Shown: positions 9,627 to 19,200 of the stretch, piece after piece
Numbering within the stretch: position 1 is the first letter of the stretch
How the letters are laid out: each line of letters starts with the position of its first letter
Assembly (NCBI GenBank): GCA_958450365.1
Contig: CAUEEP010000757.1
Coordinates: 419,001-483,000, forward strand
Reading direction: 5' to 3'
DNA length: 64,000 bases
Source of the DNA: Mesorhabditis belari
Lineage: Eukaryota; Nematoda; Chromadorea; Rhabditida; Rhabditidae
The notes under the pieces: generated by a model
Database searches by the model: none
Told to the model about the DNA's origin: nothing
Seen by the model: the letters and a program-made list of their open reading frames with translations, nothing else
Position numbers and translations under genes: made by a program

Positions 9627-12600
9627 TCACATTCTTTTTCTTTTAAAGAGTGGTGGTGAAACATTTTGCATATATTGTGAATAGGATTGCATATTACCCA
9701 TTGGATCATATTTGACAACGACATAGACAAGTGGAAGACCGGACTGGCGAATGCATCTGAAAAGTGAGATGAGTTTACGTTTAGATATTAAAGTTGAACG
9801 GGTTTTAGATTTAAAAAGTATTCAGTGACTCTTCCAAAGAGTTATACCTTTTTTGTTAGCTTTTATTATTGTTCTACCAACTTTTGAATTCAATCTATTC
9901 ATTTATTTGACTTTACCTTAGTTTAAAGTTACTTTATTTTGATATTCCTTTTCTTTACAAGAATTGGTTTCATTTCTTTAGAGAATTGGTTCGTTTTCTT
10001 TACAGCTTTGGTTCCATTTCTGTAAAGAGTTGGTTCCTTTTCTCTACCGATTTGGTTCCATTTCTTTACAGAATTGGTTCCTTTTCTCTACAGAATTGGT
10101 TCCATTTCTTTACAGAATTGATTCCTTTTCTCCACAGATTTGGTTCCTTTTCTGTACAGATTTGGTTCCTTTTCTCTACAGAATTGGTTCCATTTCTTTA
10201 CAGATTTGGTCCCTTTTCTTTACAGAATTGGTTCCTTTTCTGTACAGAGTTGGTTCCTTTTCTCTTTTTAAGTAATCTTTTTACTCGAACCTTCCCCTTC
10301 CAGTTGATGTCCGAATCGCAATCCCAACTCCCATTCGCTTCGTTGATCTCCAAATGAGTTGAGTGAAATGGCCAACGCGATGATAACCACCAGGATAGAA
10401 TCTAGAATAATAACTATTAGGTTGATGCAAAAGTCTTTTTCATTTTTTTCGTACTTCTTTTGAAAAATAACAAAGTCATGAATTAACCTATGGTTTGCTC
10501 TAAATGAAAAGTGTTTATTGTTGAATTTCCCATCTTTTTAAGTCAATTTGGGTTCACTTTCAAGCAAATTCGAGAGTGAAAACGGGTTTTTCATAAAAAT
10601 CTATAAAAACCTCTATAAAGAAATTGGCTGAATGAATTTCTCTGAAAATCTGAAAAAAATATCGAACTTTTTGTGCTCTATCTTTTATTTATTAACATCA
10701 AGATTGGTTTCCTTAGCTAAAGCGTCTAAAATGCATCATCGAGCCGTCGCCTTTTTTGACTACCCGACTTCAGGCTCTCAAAAAAATCTAGACATAAGAC
10801 ATTTTAAACTCGTTTTAATGTCATTTTGCAGAAAAATAATTGGCCTTTCGAATGCAATAAACCGTTGTTCAATTGGTGCATTTGTTACTTTTTAACGGAA
10901 GTACGAAAAAAATGAAAAAGACTTTTGCATCAACCTAATATCAACTTATTGTGCTTTAACTTTCTCCTGATATTCCCTTAAATGGTGAGCATTCATTTTT
11001 ACGATCACTTTGTCCTTGAAACATTGTCAAGTAAAGGAAAGCCGACTGTTCTCTTCTTTTCACTATATTTTTCAGAGATTGCAACTTTAGCCAAGTTCTT
11101 TTCTTATCTATTCTTTTTCTTTCTTGATTTTTTTGACCGGAAATTCCTTTCGATAACTATCACTTTTAGTTAGCCGAATGAGAATCGAATTTTAGTGTAA
11201 ATTTTAGTTCGGTCATCGTTTCAAGAACCCCAAGGACAATAGGAAATCATTGAAAAGACTCAAAATTACTTTTAAACTGTTGAACAATTGATGATTCTTT
11301 ATTTTTAGACAAGTTTTTTATTGGCTTAGGTAAAATTGAGAGTTGTAAGTACTCTTTTAGCTAAATTTTTTTTTGATTTACAAGACATGAAATTGTTGAA
11401 ATCTCTCACCAATCCCTTCAAAAATCTATCTACAGTCTTCCCTCTGAGATCTCTTTAAAAATCATGCAAACACTTTTTGTGGGTTATCGAAGACTAGCTT
11501 TTTCTTTTTTTTTTCATATCGAAAGGATTTCCGGTGATCTGCTGATAATCTCCCCTAAAGGCGACAAAGCAATGATTGATGATGGCGCCTTGATGGGGGA
11601 AAAGATCCACTTTGTCAAGAATATCCATCACAATTCACCGAATCGCTCATCTCTTGTGCAAAACATTGTCACCGTGGATCATTGGATGTGGATTTAGCGG
11701 AAATCTTGTAGAAATCAACAAGAGTAAGCCCAGGTTTACGATCATTTACCCAAGAAAATGATCAGATCCAACTACGAGCTTTTTAACCGCAGCAATAATG
11801 ACATACACTTTGAGAGCTGGAATTACCGCGGCTGCTGGCGCTCTCTCATTGATCCTCGTTAAAGGGCTTAAATTGTACCCATTTCGATGACTGTTCCCAA
11901 AGGGAGCAGTCTCGTTAGTTGTTGTCACTACCTCCTCGAATTGAGAGTGGGTAATTTGCGCGCCTGCTGCCTTCCTTAGATGTGGTTGCCGTTTCTCAGG
12001 CATCCTCTCCGGAGTCAAACCCTGATCCCCCGTTACCCGTTACGACCATGGTAGTCAACTAAACTACCATCAAAAGTTGATAGGGCAGTTAATTTCGCGA
12101 ATTGCCGCCGCTTATTGCCGCCGCTTTCTAAATGATCTTCAGACTTTGCACATCGATTTACATCTCAACAAGTGTACTTTCTTTAGTAGATTTTAGTATT
12201 TCGTTTAATACTTTAAACTCTTTTCTTTGTTTCTATTGGCAAAAAACTTGTCGGCTAATTAAACCAATTTGAATGGGCTTAATGGAATGGAATGGGTTTA
12301 ATGGAATGGAATGAGATTGGAATGGGTTACTCGAAACTTAGTAGCATTGATTCTAATTCGAAAGACTGCTTAGAGCAAATTTTGAGATGAAAATCCATCT
12401 TAGCTATTCACCTATCATAATCATATCCAATTCCCTCTTGATAAAAACTTTGAGTGACCGCTTCAGCGAAAAGATCCGGAGAAACCAGGTGACGAGCACC
12501 GAAAAAGAAGAGATTCTCACCGTAACTGGAATTAAAGCACTGATTATGTTTATAAATCGTTACAGTAACGAATACAAGTATTGATAAAACAAACTTCTTT

Positions 12601-14016
12601 GGTCTTTCATGCATCAAACAATCTTCATTCGCAGCTAAACTATCAGCCCATCTTTGCGCAACTGAATCCATCGAGTAATCCCGTTGAAGAGCTGAACAGC
12701 CATGTCTAGCACGGACCATATTGTGATGGACAACTAACTGAAAGCTTTATAAAGATCTTAATGATCTTAATGTTAAATGTTTCATCAATTTTATTAAAAC
12801 TAAAGTTTTCTCAATTTCCCGAAACTACACAATAAACAATTCAATCTCTCCTTTTCCTATCAATTTTTTTTCCTTTTTCTTGCTTTTTTTTTTGATAAAT
12901 GATAGGATTTAAAGGTTGAACTTGTAAAAATAAAAAGACAAACCTGATTTTTGAAGGTGTAAACATCAAATGAGCCTGTTGGATGACCAGTACGGATCCC
13001 TTCACGGAGAAGGAAAAACTTTAGAGCTTCCAACTGAAATGATTCATCCTTTTTATAGTGTAAAGCAGTTTTGGTTGAAATTTTGCTCTTTAACTCTGTT
13101 TGTTTTTTAGTTTTTTATAGTGCAAAGCAGTACTATAAAGAAGTTTTTTTTTAAAATTTGATGATTGATAGCTTTTATCATTTGATTCAAGTTTTAAAAA
13201 TGATGGGAGTGGAACAAATGAGACCTTTTTTTGCGCGCCTGGACATTTGCGCACCTTTTTTTTGCTGGAAAAGGCCTTAGGCAAGGCCGTAGAGCTTCAA
13301 AAATGTTTTCATAGAAGGGAATCGTATGCGTAGATTCCGAATTTCGACAAATCAGACCTCGCTGACACGTCAAATTTCGGCTAAAAGGCAAAAACTATGC
13401 AACTTAACGCTTTTCCGCAATTTTTGCCTTTTAGCCCAAATTTGACGTGTCAGCGAGGTCTGATTTGTCGAAATTCGGAATCTACGCATACGATTCCCTT
13501 CCATGAAAACATTTTTGAAGCTCTACGGCCTTGCCTAAGGCCTTTTCCAGCAAAAAAAAGGTCGCATTTGTCCCACCCCCAAAATGATTCTTATTGATTG
13601 AATCAATGATTTTGCAAGCTTTGATAAGCTGTTTCAGTTGAAATTTTGCTTTTTAACCCTATTACCGTAAATACTTTAATAGTGCCCCACTCCCATAATG
13701 ACGGTGCGGAGTGTTGCGTAGTCTAGCTTTGAACGAGTTTTTCTCGACACTGGTTTATGCTACGATGCTCGTTTAGGTATCAAAAAATAGCTGAAATTCA
13801 GGGCTATTTTTTGATACCAAAGACGCATTTTTTGAAAGTACGAGCGCTTTGAAAAAAATGAAATACTAAAAAACTTTGCGACTACGCGACTGTACGAGGG
13901 CGGTGGGGTACTATAACAGTATTTATGGTAGTTTTTCTAAAGCTCAATGAAGTTACCGTATTCAAGCGTTGTATTGGCGTATCCTTAATCACAAGGGAAA
14001 TTGCTGGAGTTGTCAT
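9627..14016 (-). CDS. CAP-domain protein of the GAPR-1/GLIPR2 type, 215 aa, six exons
   Basis: Exons are 14016-13957, 13033-12944, 12737-12595, 12525-12412, 10401-10291 and 9756-9627, and all five junctions agree in phase. The model has no signal peptide, as in intracellular GAPR-1 proteins. Visible hallmarks are HHNMVRARHG near residue 54, AQRWADSLA, YGENLF near 99, the CAP1 signature GHFTQLIWRSTKRMGVG near 146 and a CAP2-like VVVKYDPMGNM near the end. The CAP tetrad is present: two histidines (in HHN and GHF) and the glutamate in YGEN, with a further acidic residue in the FAEAV/FYQEG region. CAP proteins of this type associate with membrane lipids and Golgi in animals; a role here is inference. 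Intron 4 is about 2 kb and holds an 18S rRNA fragment and a MITE; intron 1 holds two foldback elements. The first exon rests only on ATG plus phase. Confidence 0.85.
9955..10268 (+). repeat. 22-bp minisatellite, GGTTCCTTTTCTTTACAGAA-type
   Basis: About 14 copies of a 22-bp unit fill the last intron of the CAP gene. The unit resembles the complement of the one at 29880-30195 (GGTTCCTTATCTCTCTAAAT). The unit contains TTTACAG, a splice-acceptor-like string, on the opposite strand to the gene. Confidence 0.85.
10417..10938. mobile_element. Mariner-type MITE family D, full copy, 522 bp
   Basis: TTAGGTTGATGCAAAAGTC at the left and its exact complement at the right are flanked by TA on both sides. 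There is no transposase. It lies ~15 bp upstream of the acceptor of CAP exon 5. Confidence 0.85.
11464..11697 (+). other. Isolated open stretch, possible gene relic
   Basis: Plus strand open for 77 codons. The second half (RISGDLLIISPKGDKAMI and onward) looks protein-like rather than random, but there are no convincing splice sites or domain and it lies inside the CAP intron on the opposite strand. It may be a fragment of another gene. Confidence 0.25.
11740..12088 (-). pseudogene. 18S ribosomal RNA fragment in a CAP-gene intron
   Basis: Read on the minus strand, this ~350-bp stretch follows the eukaryotic 18S rRNA from CTGCCCTATCAACTTT through GAGAAACGGCAACCACATC, GGCAGCAGGCGCGCAAATTA and CCAGCAGCCGCGGTAATTCC to GTTAAAAAGCTCGTAGTTGG. 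It stops at both ends without the rest of the gene. Several normally invariant positions differ (for example GAGAGGATGCC instead of GAGAGGGAGCC), so it is a diverged, non-functional copy. Confidence 0.9.
13202..13582. mobile_element. Foldback MITE family A, copy 2, ~380 bp
   Basis: An almost complete palindrome with arms of about 180 bp. Both ends carry AAATGCGACC/GGTCGCATTTGTCCCAC-type sequence, and the centre reads AAAACTATGCAACTTAACGC. It lies in intron 1 of the CAP gene. Confidence 0.85.
13663..13930. mobile_element. Foldback MITE family F, 268 bp
   Basis: Ends are TACCGTAAATACTTTAATAG and CTATAACAGTATTTATGGTA. A nested hairpin with GGTATCAAAAAATAGC and its complement lies at the centre. 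It sits next to CAP exon 1. Confidence 0.75.
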
Positions 14017-14151
14017 TTTATACAATTTCTTCAAATTCCCTTTCCCATTTGAGATTTTAGGCGATTCATCAAAGTTAGACAGAATTTGATAAGTGATTCT
14101 AAAAAAAAGGTGTTTCTTTTGTTATTAGGTTATTATCCTTTATCAATTTAC

Positions 14152-15695
14152 TCGATTCTTTTCCTCTCCGTTGTCGTCAATGTGTCAATCGTTTTTAAAT
14201 GAGAATTTCGGATGTTCTGCCAAACTGGATTTGTGATTATTGTTTCGCCAAGATGTACACGAACATAGAAATATGATGACAAACCCTGATTTGATAGTGA
14301 AATTCGTTTTACAGCTAAAATCACAAACCTTTCTAGGGAAATTCACGTTTAAACACTTTCGTTGGTTGTACGAACGAAGACAAGAGGCGCTGTAAGTGGC
14401 CTGAATTTGAAAAGGTTAAAAATAGAGTTAAAAGTGTCAAAATGCTTCATTTTTGCAAGTTTAACTCACTTGAAACGAGCTTTCACTCGCCGACTTTGCA
14501 TGCAATTCTGGGGAACACTCGCATTCGTGACTTTTCTGTGGATTGAACACTTGAGAGTCGCAAGCGCAGAGACTGAATCTTAGTTTTATCATTAAATCCT
14601 AAATCCTTTATCATTTTGTTTAGCAAAAAAGATTACAAGCCTTTTTACAAACTGGTAATGCTAAAACTTTGTGCTTAAAATGCTTTAACACGTTGACGAC
14701 AATGGCGTTTTTGCACAAACAATCGCATGGGACAACGTTGTTTTTTTTTGACAATAAATGTCACCTGACATCAGGTGACAATGTCCCACAGAGTTCTTTT
14801 TTTTCGACAAATCGACATTTTCCGGGACCAAGTCGAATATTGATACTACTCTACTTGCTTATTTAATATCCATCATCAGCAAATATAAATATGCACAGAA
14901 AAAATCAATTTTGGTACTGTCACCTGACATCAGGTGACAATGTCCCAGGCGAACTGTCAGAACTGTCGAAATGTGTCAGACAATGTCAGACAATGTCAGT
15001 CAATGTCAGACAATGTCAGACAATGTCAGTCAATGTCAGACAATGTCAGACAATGTCAGTCAATGTCAGACAATGTCAGACAATGTCAGTCAATGTCAGA
15101 CAATGTCAGACAATGTCAGTCAATGTCAGACAATGTCAGACAATGTCAGACAATGTCAGTCAATGTCAGACAATGTCAGACAATGTCAGTCAATGTCAGA
15201 CAATGTCAGACAATGTCAGACAATGTCAGACAATGTCAGACAGCATCAAGTGACAATGTCATCAACGTGTTAATCAATTAATAAACTAAAAAGCTCACGT
15301 AAATTTGTAGAATTGATTCCCTCGATTGCCAAGTTCAGCTTGCGGAAAGCCTCTATACTTTGACAAAATCAACTCCGAACTTTCTGCTTTAACCCTTTGA
15401 AAATACAATGATAAAAGAGTTGAGAACACAGCTCGGATAATCATCTATGAGATTGCTGAGATTTGCAGAGGAAACTATGCAGAGAAAACTATATGAACGA
15501 CTTTTCTGGAAAAGGGATCTTTTATAATGATCTCTTTTTCATTATAAATCTCTTTTCTTCGTTCTTTTTTTGGGAAAAAAGACTGGAGAATTGCGAGCTC
15601 ACAGACTCCTCCCATTCGAGATGTTTGTGATTGAAAAGAGAACACGAAATGAACTAGAATTGCTAGATATAAACCGCTAACGATTAACAGTTCAT
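14152..15695 (-). CDS. Putative multi-exon gene, poorly resolved
   Basis: Minus-strand pieces with splice signals are 14314-14152 (TTTTAG acceptor, GTAAAT donor, including YFYVRVHLGETIITNPVW), ~14583-14476 ending in a GTGAGTT donor, and ~15393-15292 (SELILSKYRGFPQAELGN, donor GTGAGC). A hydrophobic stretch at 15695-15600 (LLIVSGLYLAILVHFVFSF) could be a signal anchor. Phases between the pieces do not all agree: the middle piece has a stop in the frame needed. The gene is therefore either incompletely modelled or decaying. A piggyBac-like MITE at 14689 sits in one intron. Product unknown. Confidence 0.3.
14689..15269. mobile_element. piggyBac-like MITE with internal decamer array, 581 bp
   Basis: The ends read CACGTTGACGACAATG and CATTGTCATCAACGTG, and TTAA flanks both sides (14685-14688 and 15270-15273), the target duplication typical of piggyBac. 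Inside are two copies of the palindrome GTCACCTGACATCAGGTGAC (14760 and 14920) and about 28 tandem CAATGTCAGA/CAATGTCAGT decamers (14980-15245). There is no transposase. Confidence 0.8.
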
Positions 15696-15960
15696 TGCCA
15701 CCCAAAGAACAGAATAATAAGCTGAATTTGCACTTTTTTGACTGCTTAACTTATTCTTCTTACTAAATAATAGGATTCTCATCTTTCTATTTATTTTAAT
15801 AAGTTGAATTTCAAAGAATTTGGAGGAAAGATCACAGTAACTCTCGAAATTAGCATTTATTGAGAGCATTACACGCAAGATTGTAGTTAAGAAAGTCTAG
15901 AATCAGGCATAGAATCAGCCTGCTATCACATTTTTTGAAACTTTTAAATAATACAGTACT

Positions 15961-16161
15961 TTAACTGACAGTCTTCTTGATCTTTGTCTCACTGTGTGCA
16001 GTGTGTTCTGCTCCGATATCAGAACAAAGATTCATCTTAAGTACACCAGTTTGAAGTCTTTCCGAATACAATTGATGTACTTTAAAATCGAAAGCTTTCT
16101 CTTCAGCAAATTTAGTTCCTTGAGAATGACGAATGGTATTTGTGAAAAATTTTATTGACAT
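15961..16161 (-). CDS. Possible small ORF, 66 aa
   Basis: ATG to stop on the minus strand with mixed, protein-like composition (pieces KFAEEKAFDFKVHQLYSERL and VLKMNLCSDIGAEHTAH). No signal peptide or known domain. It lies downstream of the large EGF/vWA gene on the same strand. It could be a small gene or chance. Confidence 0.3.
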   Translation of the reverse strand: MSIKFFTNTIRHSQGTKFAEEKAFDFKVHQLYSERLQTGVLKMNLCSDIGAEHTAHSETKIKKTVS

Positions 16162-16292
16162 AATGATGTGTTAGAGGATTAAAGCTGATGGCATTCAATT
16201 AGACAATATGCAAATAAGTGTCATGGCATCAAACAAGATCTGTGAATGTTTAATCTGTTCAATCACTTATTTGTACATCAAGAAATGTTTAT

Positions 16293-19200
16293 TTATGTCA
16301 TGGAAAGTAAGGAAAAGATGAAAACAAAGAGTGAGAGCTTGGTTGAAGTCACTTTGGGAGTGGTTGTTGTCGTTGTCGGAGTTGTCGAGGCTGAAATGAG
16401 TTTAACAATTGCCGGAGCGATCTCTTGAGAATTTTGAGAATTATAGCCAAAAATAGTTTGTAGATGATGGAAAAAGGAGATATTCAGCTGGAAATTTATT
16501 CGAGGGTTTTCCAAGTTGGGGAATCGATTGGAGATATTAATTTTATTGAGTCTTAATTGGTTGATAGCTGAGGAGCTTAGCTGAGGAGCTTAGCTGAGGA
16601 GCTCTACAGAGCTCTATCCTGCATTTCCTGATTCTGATCGGTACCCAATGTAAATTACTTATACATTCACAATTGACCCCATGGAAACCCGGTAAACAAT
16701 GCAAATCTTTCCATTTTATTGAGTCTTAATTGGTTGATAGCTGAGGAGCTTAGCTGAGAAGCTCTACAGAGTTTTTATCCTACATTTCCTAATCATTACC
16801 AAATGAGTGTGCAATTGCAGATTGGTTTCAGTAAAACCATATAAATGACTTGCATTCACAATTGACCCCATAGAAACCCGGTAAACAATTGCAGATCTCT
16901 CCATTTCGTGTCCCTCCACTCAAACAAACTGGTAACTAAAGAAGAATGGTTTCAATAATTAACAAGAACGAACAGAGCAATCATATCCTCGCCAATGCTT
17001 CAAACAAACACATTTATCATTCACCAATGTGCCATTATTTTTGCAAACTGTAAAGTTATGTTAAGGTTTTGTAAATATTGGGTTGGTGAATTGAAAACTG
17101 CGGGCTATTGTCATATGTGACAGTTTGAGCACTTTCTTCAAAAGAAACCCATTTTGATGTCAATGGAAAAGTTGTAGAGAATCAAAAATCAAGCTTATAT
17201 CCGAATTTTCAGGACGATTCAAAAACTGGTTTTCAAGAAATGCGAAATTTACGAATTTCCACAAACTATTCAAATCGAAATCCAGACACGGAATAAAGAT
17301 CATTTTTTGAAGATGAGAATTCTCTTTGAAAGGTGATGCGGTGAAAATCTGATGTAAATTGAAAAACATTACCCAAAAACTTTACCTACTCGATTCAAAA
17401 ACCCATTTATAGATCCATTACAAGCCAACATTTTTGGAGAATATCGATATGTGCATTGGGTTGAATTGAGAACAATAGCAATTGTGTTCTTTCCAGGAAT
17501 TGACCAATCGATTTGATAGTCGTCATTCTTCGTGGAAACAGGCCATTGTTGAACATTTTGATAGGACTAAAATGGTTGGAAATGTTTTTCTCTAAACCCT
17601 ATACATCATTCGCATCAAATGTGTACTGACGGTACTCATCAATTCCACTCCATCGAATGTTCAGCCAGTGATCACCTAAACTCAAGCTTTATTACAGCAT
17701 ACGGCTCTAGATCCAATCTATTTCCCAGCTTGTATTGATGGTTTTCTTGTTGTTGTTCTTGTTTTGAACTATGATTTTTTGTTGTTGTTCTTGTTTTAAA
17801 CTATGATTTCTTTCATTAGAAAGGTCAATTTTAATTTGATTTTCTTCAAAATCACATTAAAACGGGTTTTGAATGTGTTAAGTCTGAGTTTTTTTGAGAG
17901 TTTCAAGTTGAGAAATTGGTACTAATTATGCTGTTCAGAAAGTCTTTTCGTCCTTTCGTTTAAAATAACAAATGCGTCAATTGAACTAAGATTTGTTGCG
18001 CCAACAAATGCGTCAATTGAAGCAGACTTGTTGCACCAACAAATACGTCAATTGAACCAGATTTGTCGCGCCGACAAATGCGCCAATTCAACCAGATTTG
18101 TTGCGCCAACAAATGCGCCAGATTTGTTTGATTATCAATTATTTTTCTGTAAAATAACATTAAAATCGGTTTAAAATGTCATATGTCTGGATTCCAAAAA
18201 AATCTGGAAAATCTGGAGTTTCAATTGAGAGTTTCAAGTTGGTTAGTCAAAAAGATGTCGGCTCGATGATACGTTAGACATTTTATCTAAAGAAAACCGA
18301 TCTTTTTGTCAATAGATAAAAGATAGAGCATAAAAAGTTTGGTTTATAGCGAGATTTTTCGAGAAATTGCTTCAATCAAATTCTTTTTATCGAGATTTTT
18401 ATCGATTTTGACGAAAATCACGGTTTTCTTGCTTGAATTTGAATTTTGTTCCTGTTTCTTCTAATGTTTCTAATGTTTCTAATGTTCCTTTTTCTTCAAC
18501 CCACCATTCGGCATCATTAAATTGCCCATATCTGCCTCTTTCATCAACTCATCCGTCACTCCATAAGCGATTTGCTCAACATTGAGCGTTTCAATTGAAT
18601 AACTGCACATAGTTGCATTAAGATCTGCCGTGAAAGTAATGTTTAAATGATTCCCGCCAAGTTCAGTGGCTAAAAGATTGAATTTGATTGTTTGATTGTT
18701 GTTTTTTAACCAAACCATTAATCGAAAAAATGCTGGAATCGATTTCTTCCAAGATGTAAGGATCTAAAAATGAAATTGGGAATGGAAAAGTTTTAAAAAG
18801 ACCTGCTGGGTTGATAATTGGAGTGAGTGATTGTGTGGAGATGAAAACTTTTGAAGTCATTGTCGGAATATAAAGCTAAAATAAAGTTAATAAAGCTAAT
18901 AAAGCTAATAAAGCTAATAAAGCTAATAAAGCTAAAATCGGTTCTGTTTAACTAAGTCATCAGCTATTAAGATTCTAAAATTGAACACTGACCCATGTTG
19001 GTGATTTGCTTAGATAGCAATTTGTCGAGAAATCGATTGTATTTGAATTTGGAGTGAATTGATTGATAACAGTTAGTGAAGCGGAGATGTAGTCAGTGAA
19101 AATTTGTAAATGAAATTGATTTTAAAGCTTTAAAAAAACACGAACCTTTTGAAAGCTGTCCTTATTTTGTAAAATGATTGGTACTGAAACAGTGAGCATC

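Noticed and set aside
11746..12018. Minus-strand ORF of 90 codons
   Set aside because: It lies within the 18S rRNA fragment and has no protein character.
14700..15250. CRISPR-like array of evenly spaced repeats
   Set aside because: The repeats are head-to-tail decamers without unique spacers, and the setting is a eukaryotic genome.
14891..15281. Open frames rich in RQCQTMSDNV and similar
   Set aside because: Translation of the CAATGTCAGA decamer inside the piggyBac-like MITE.
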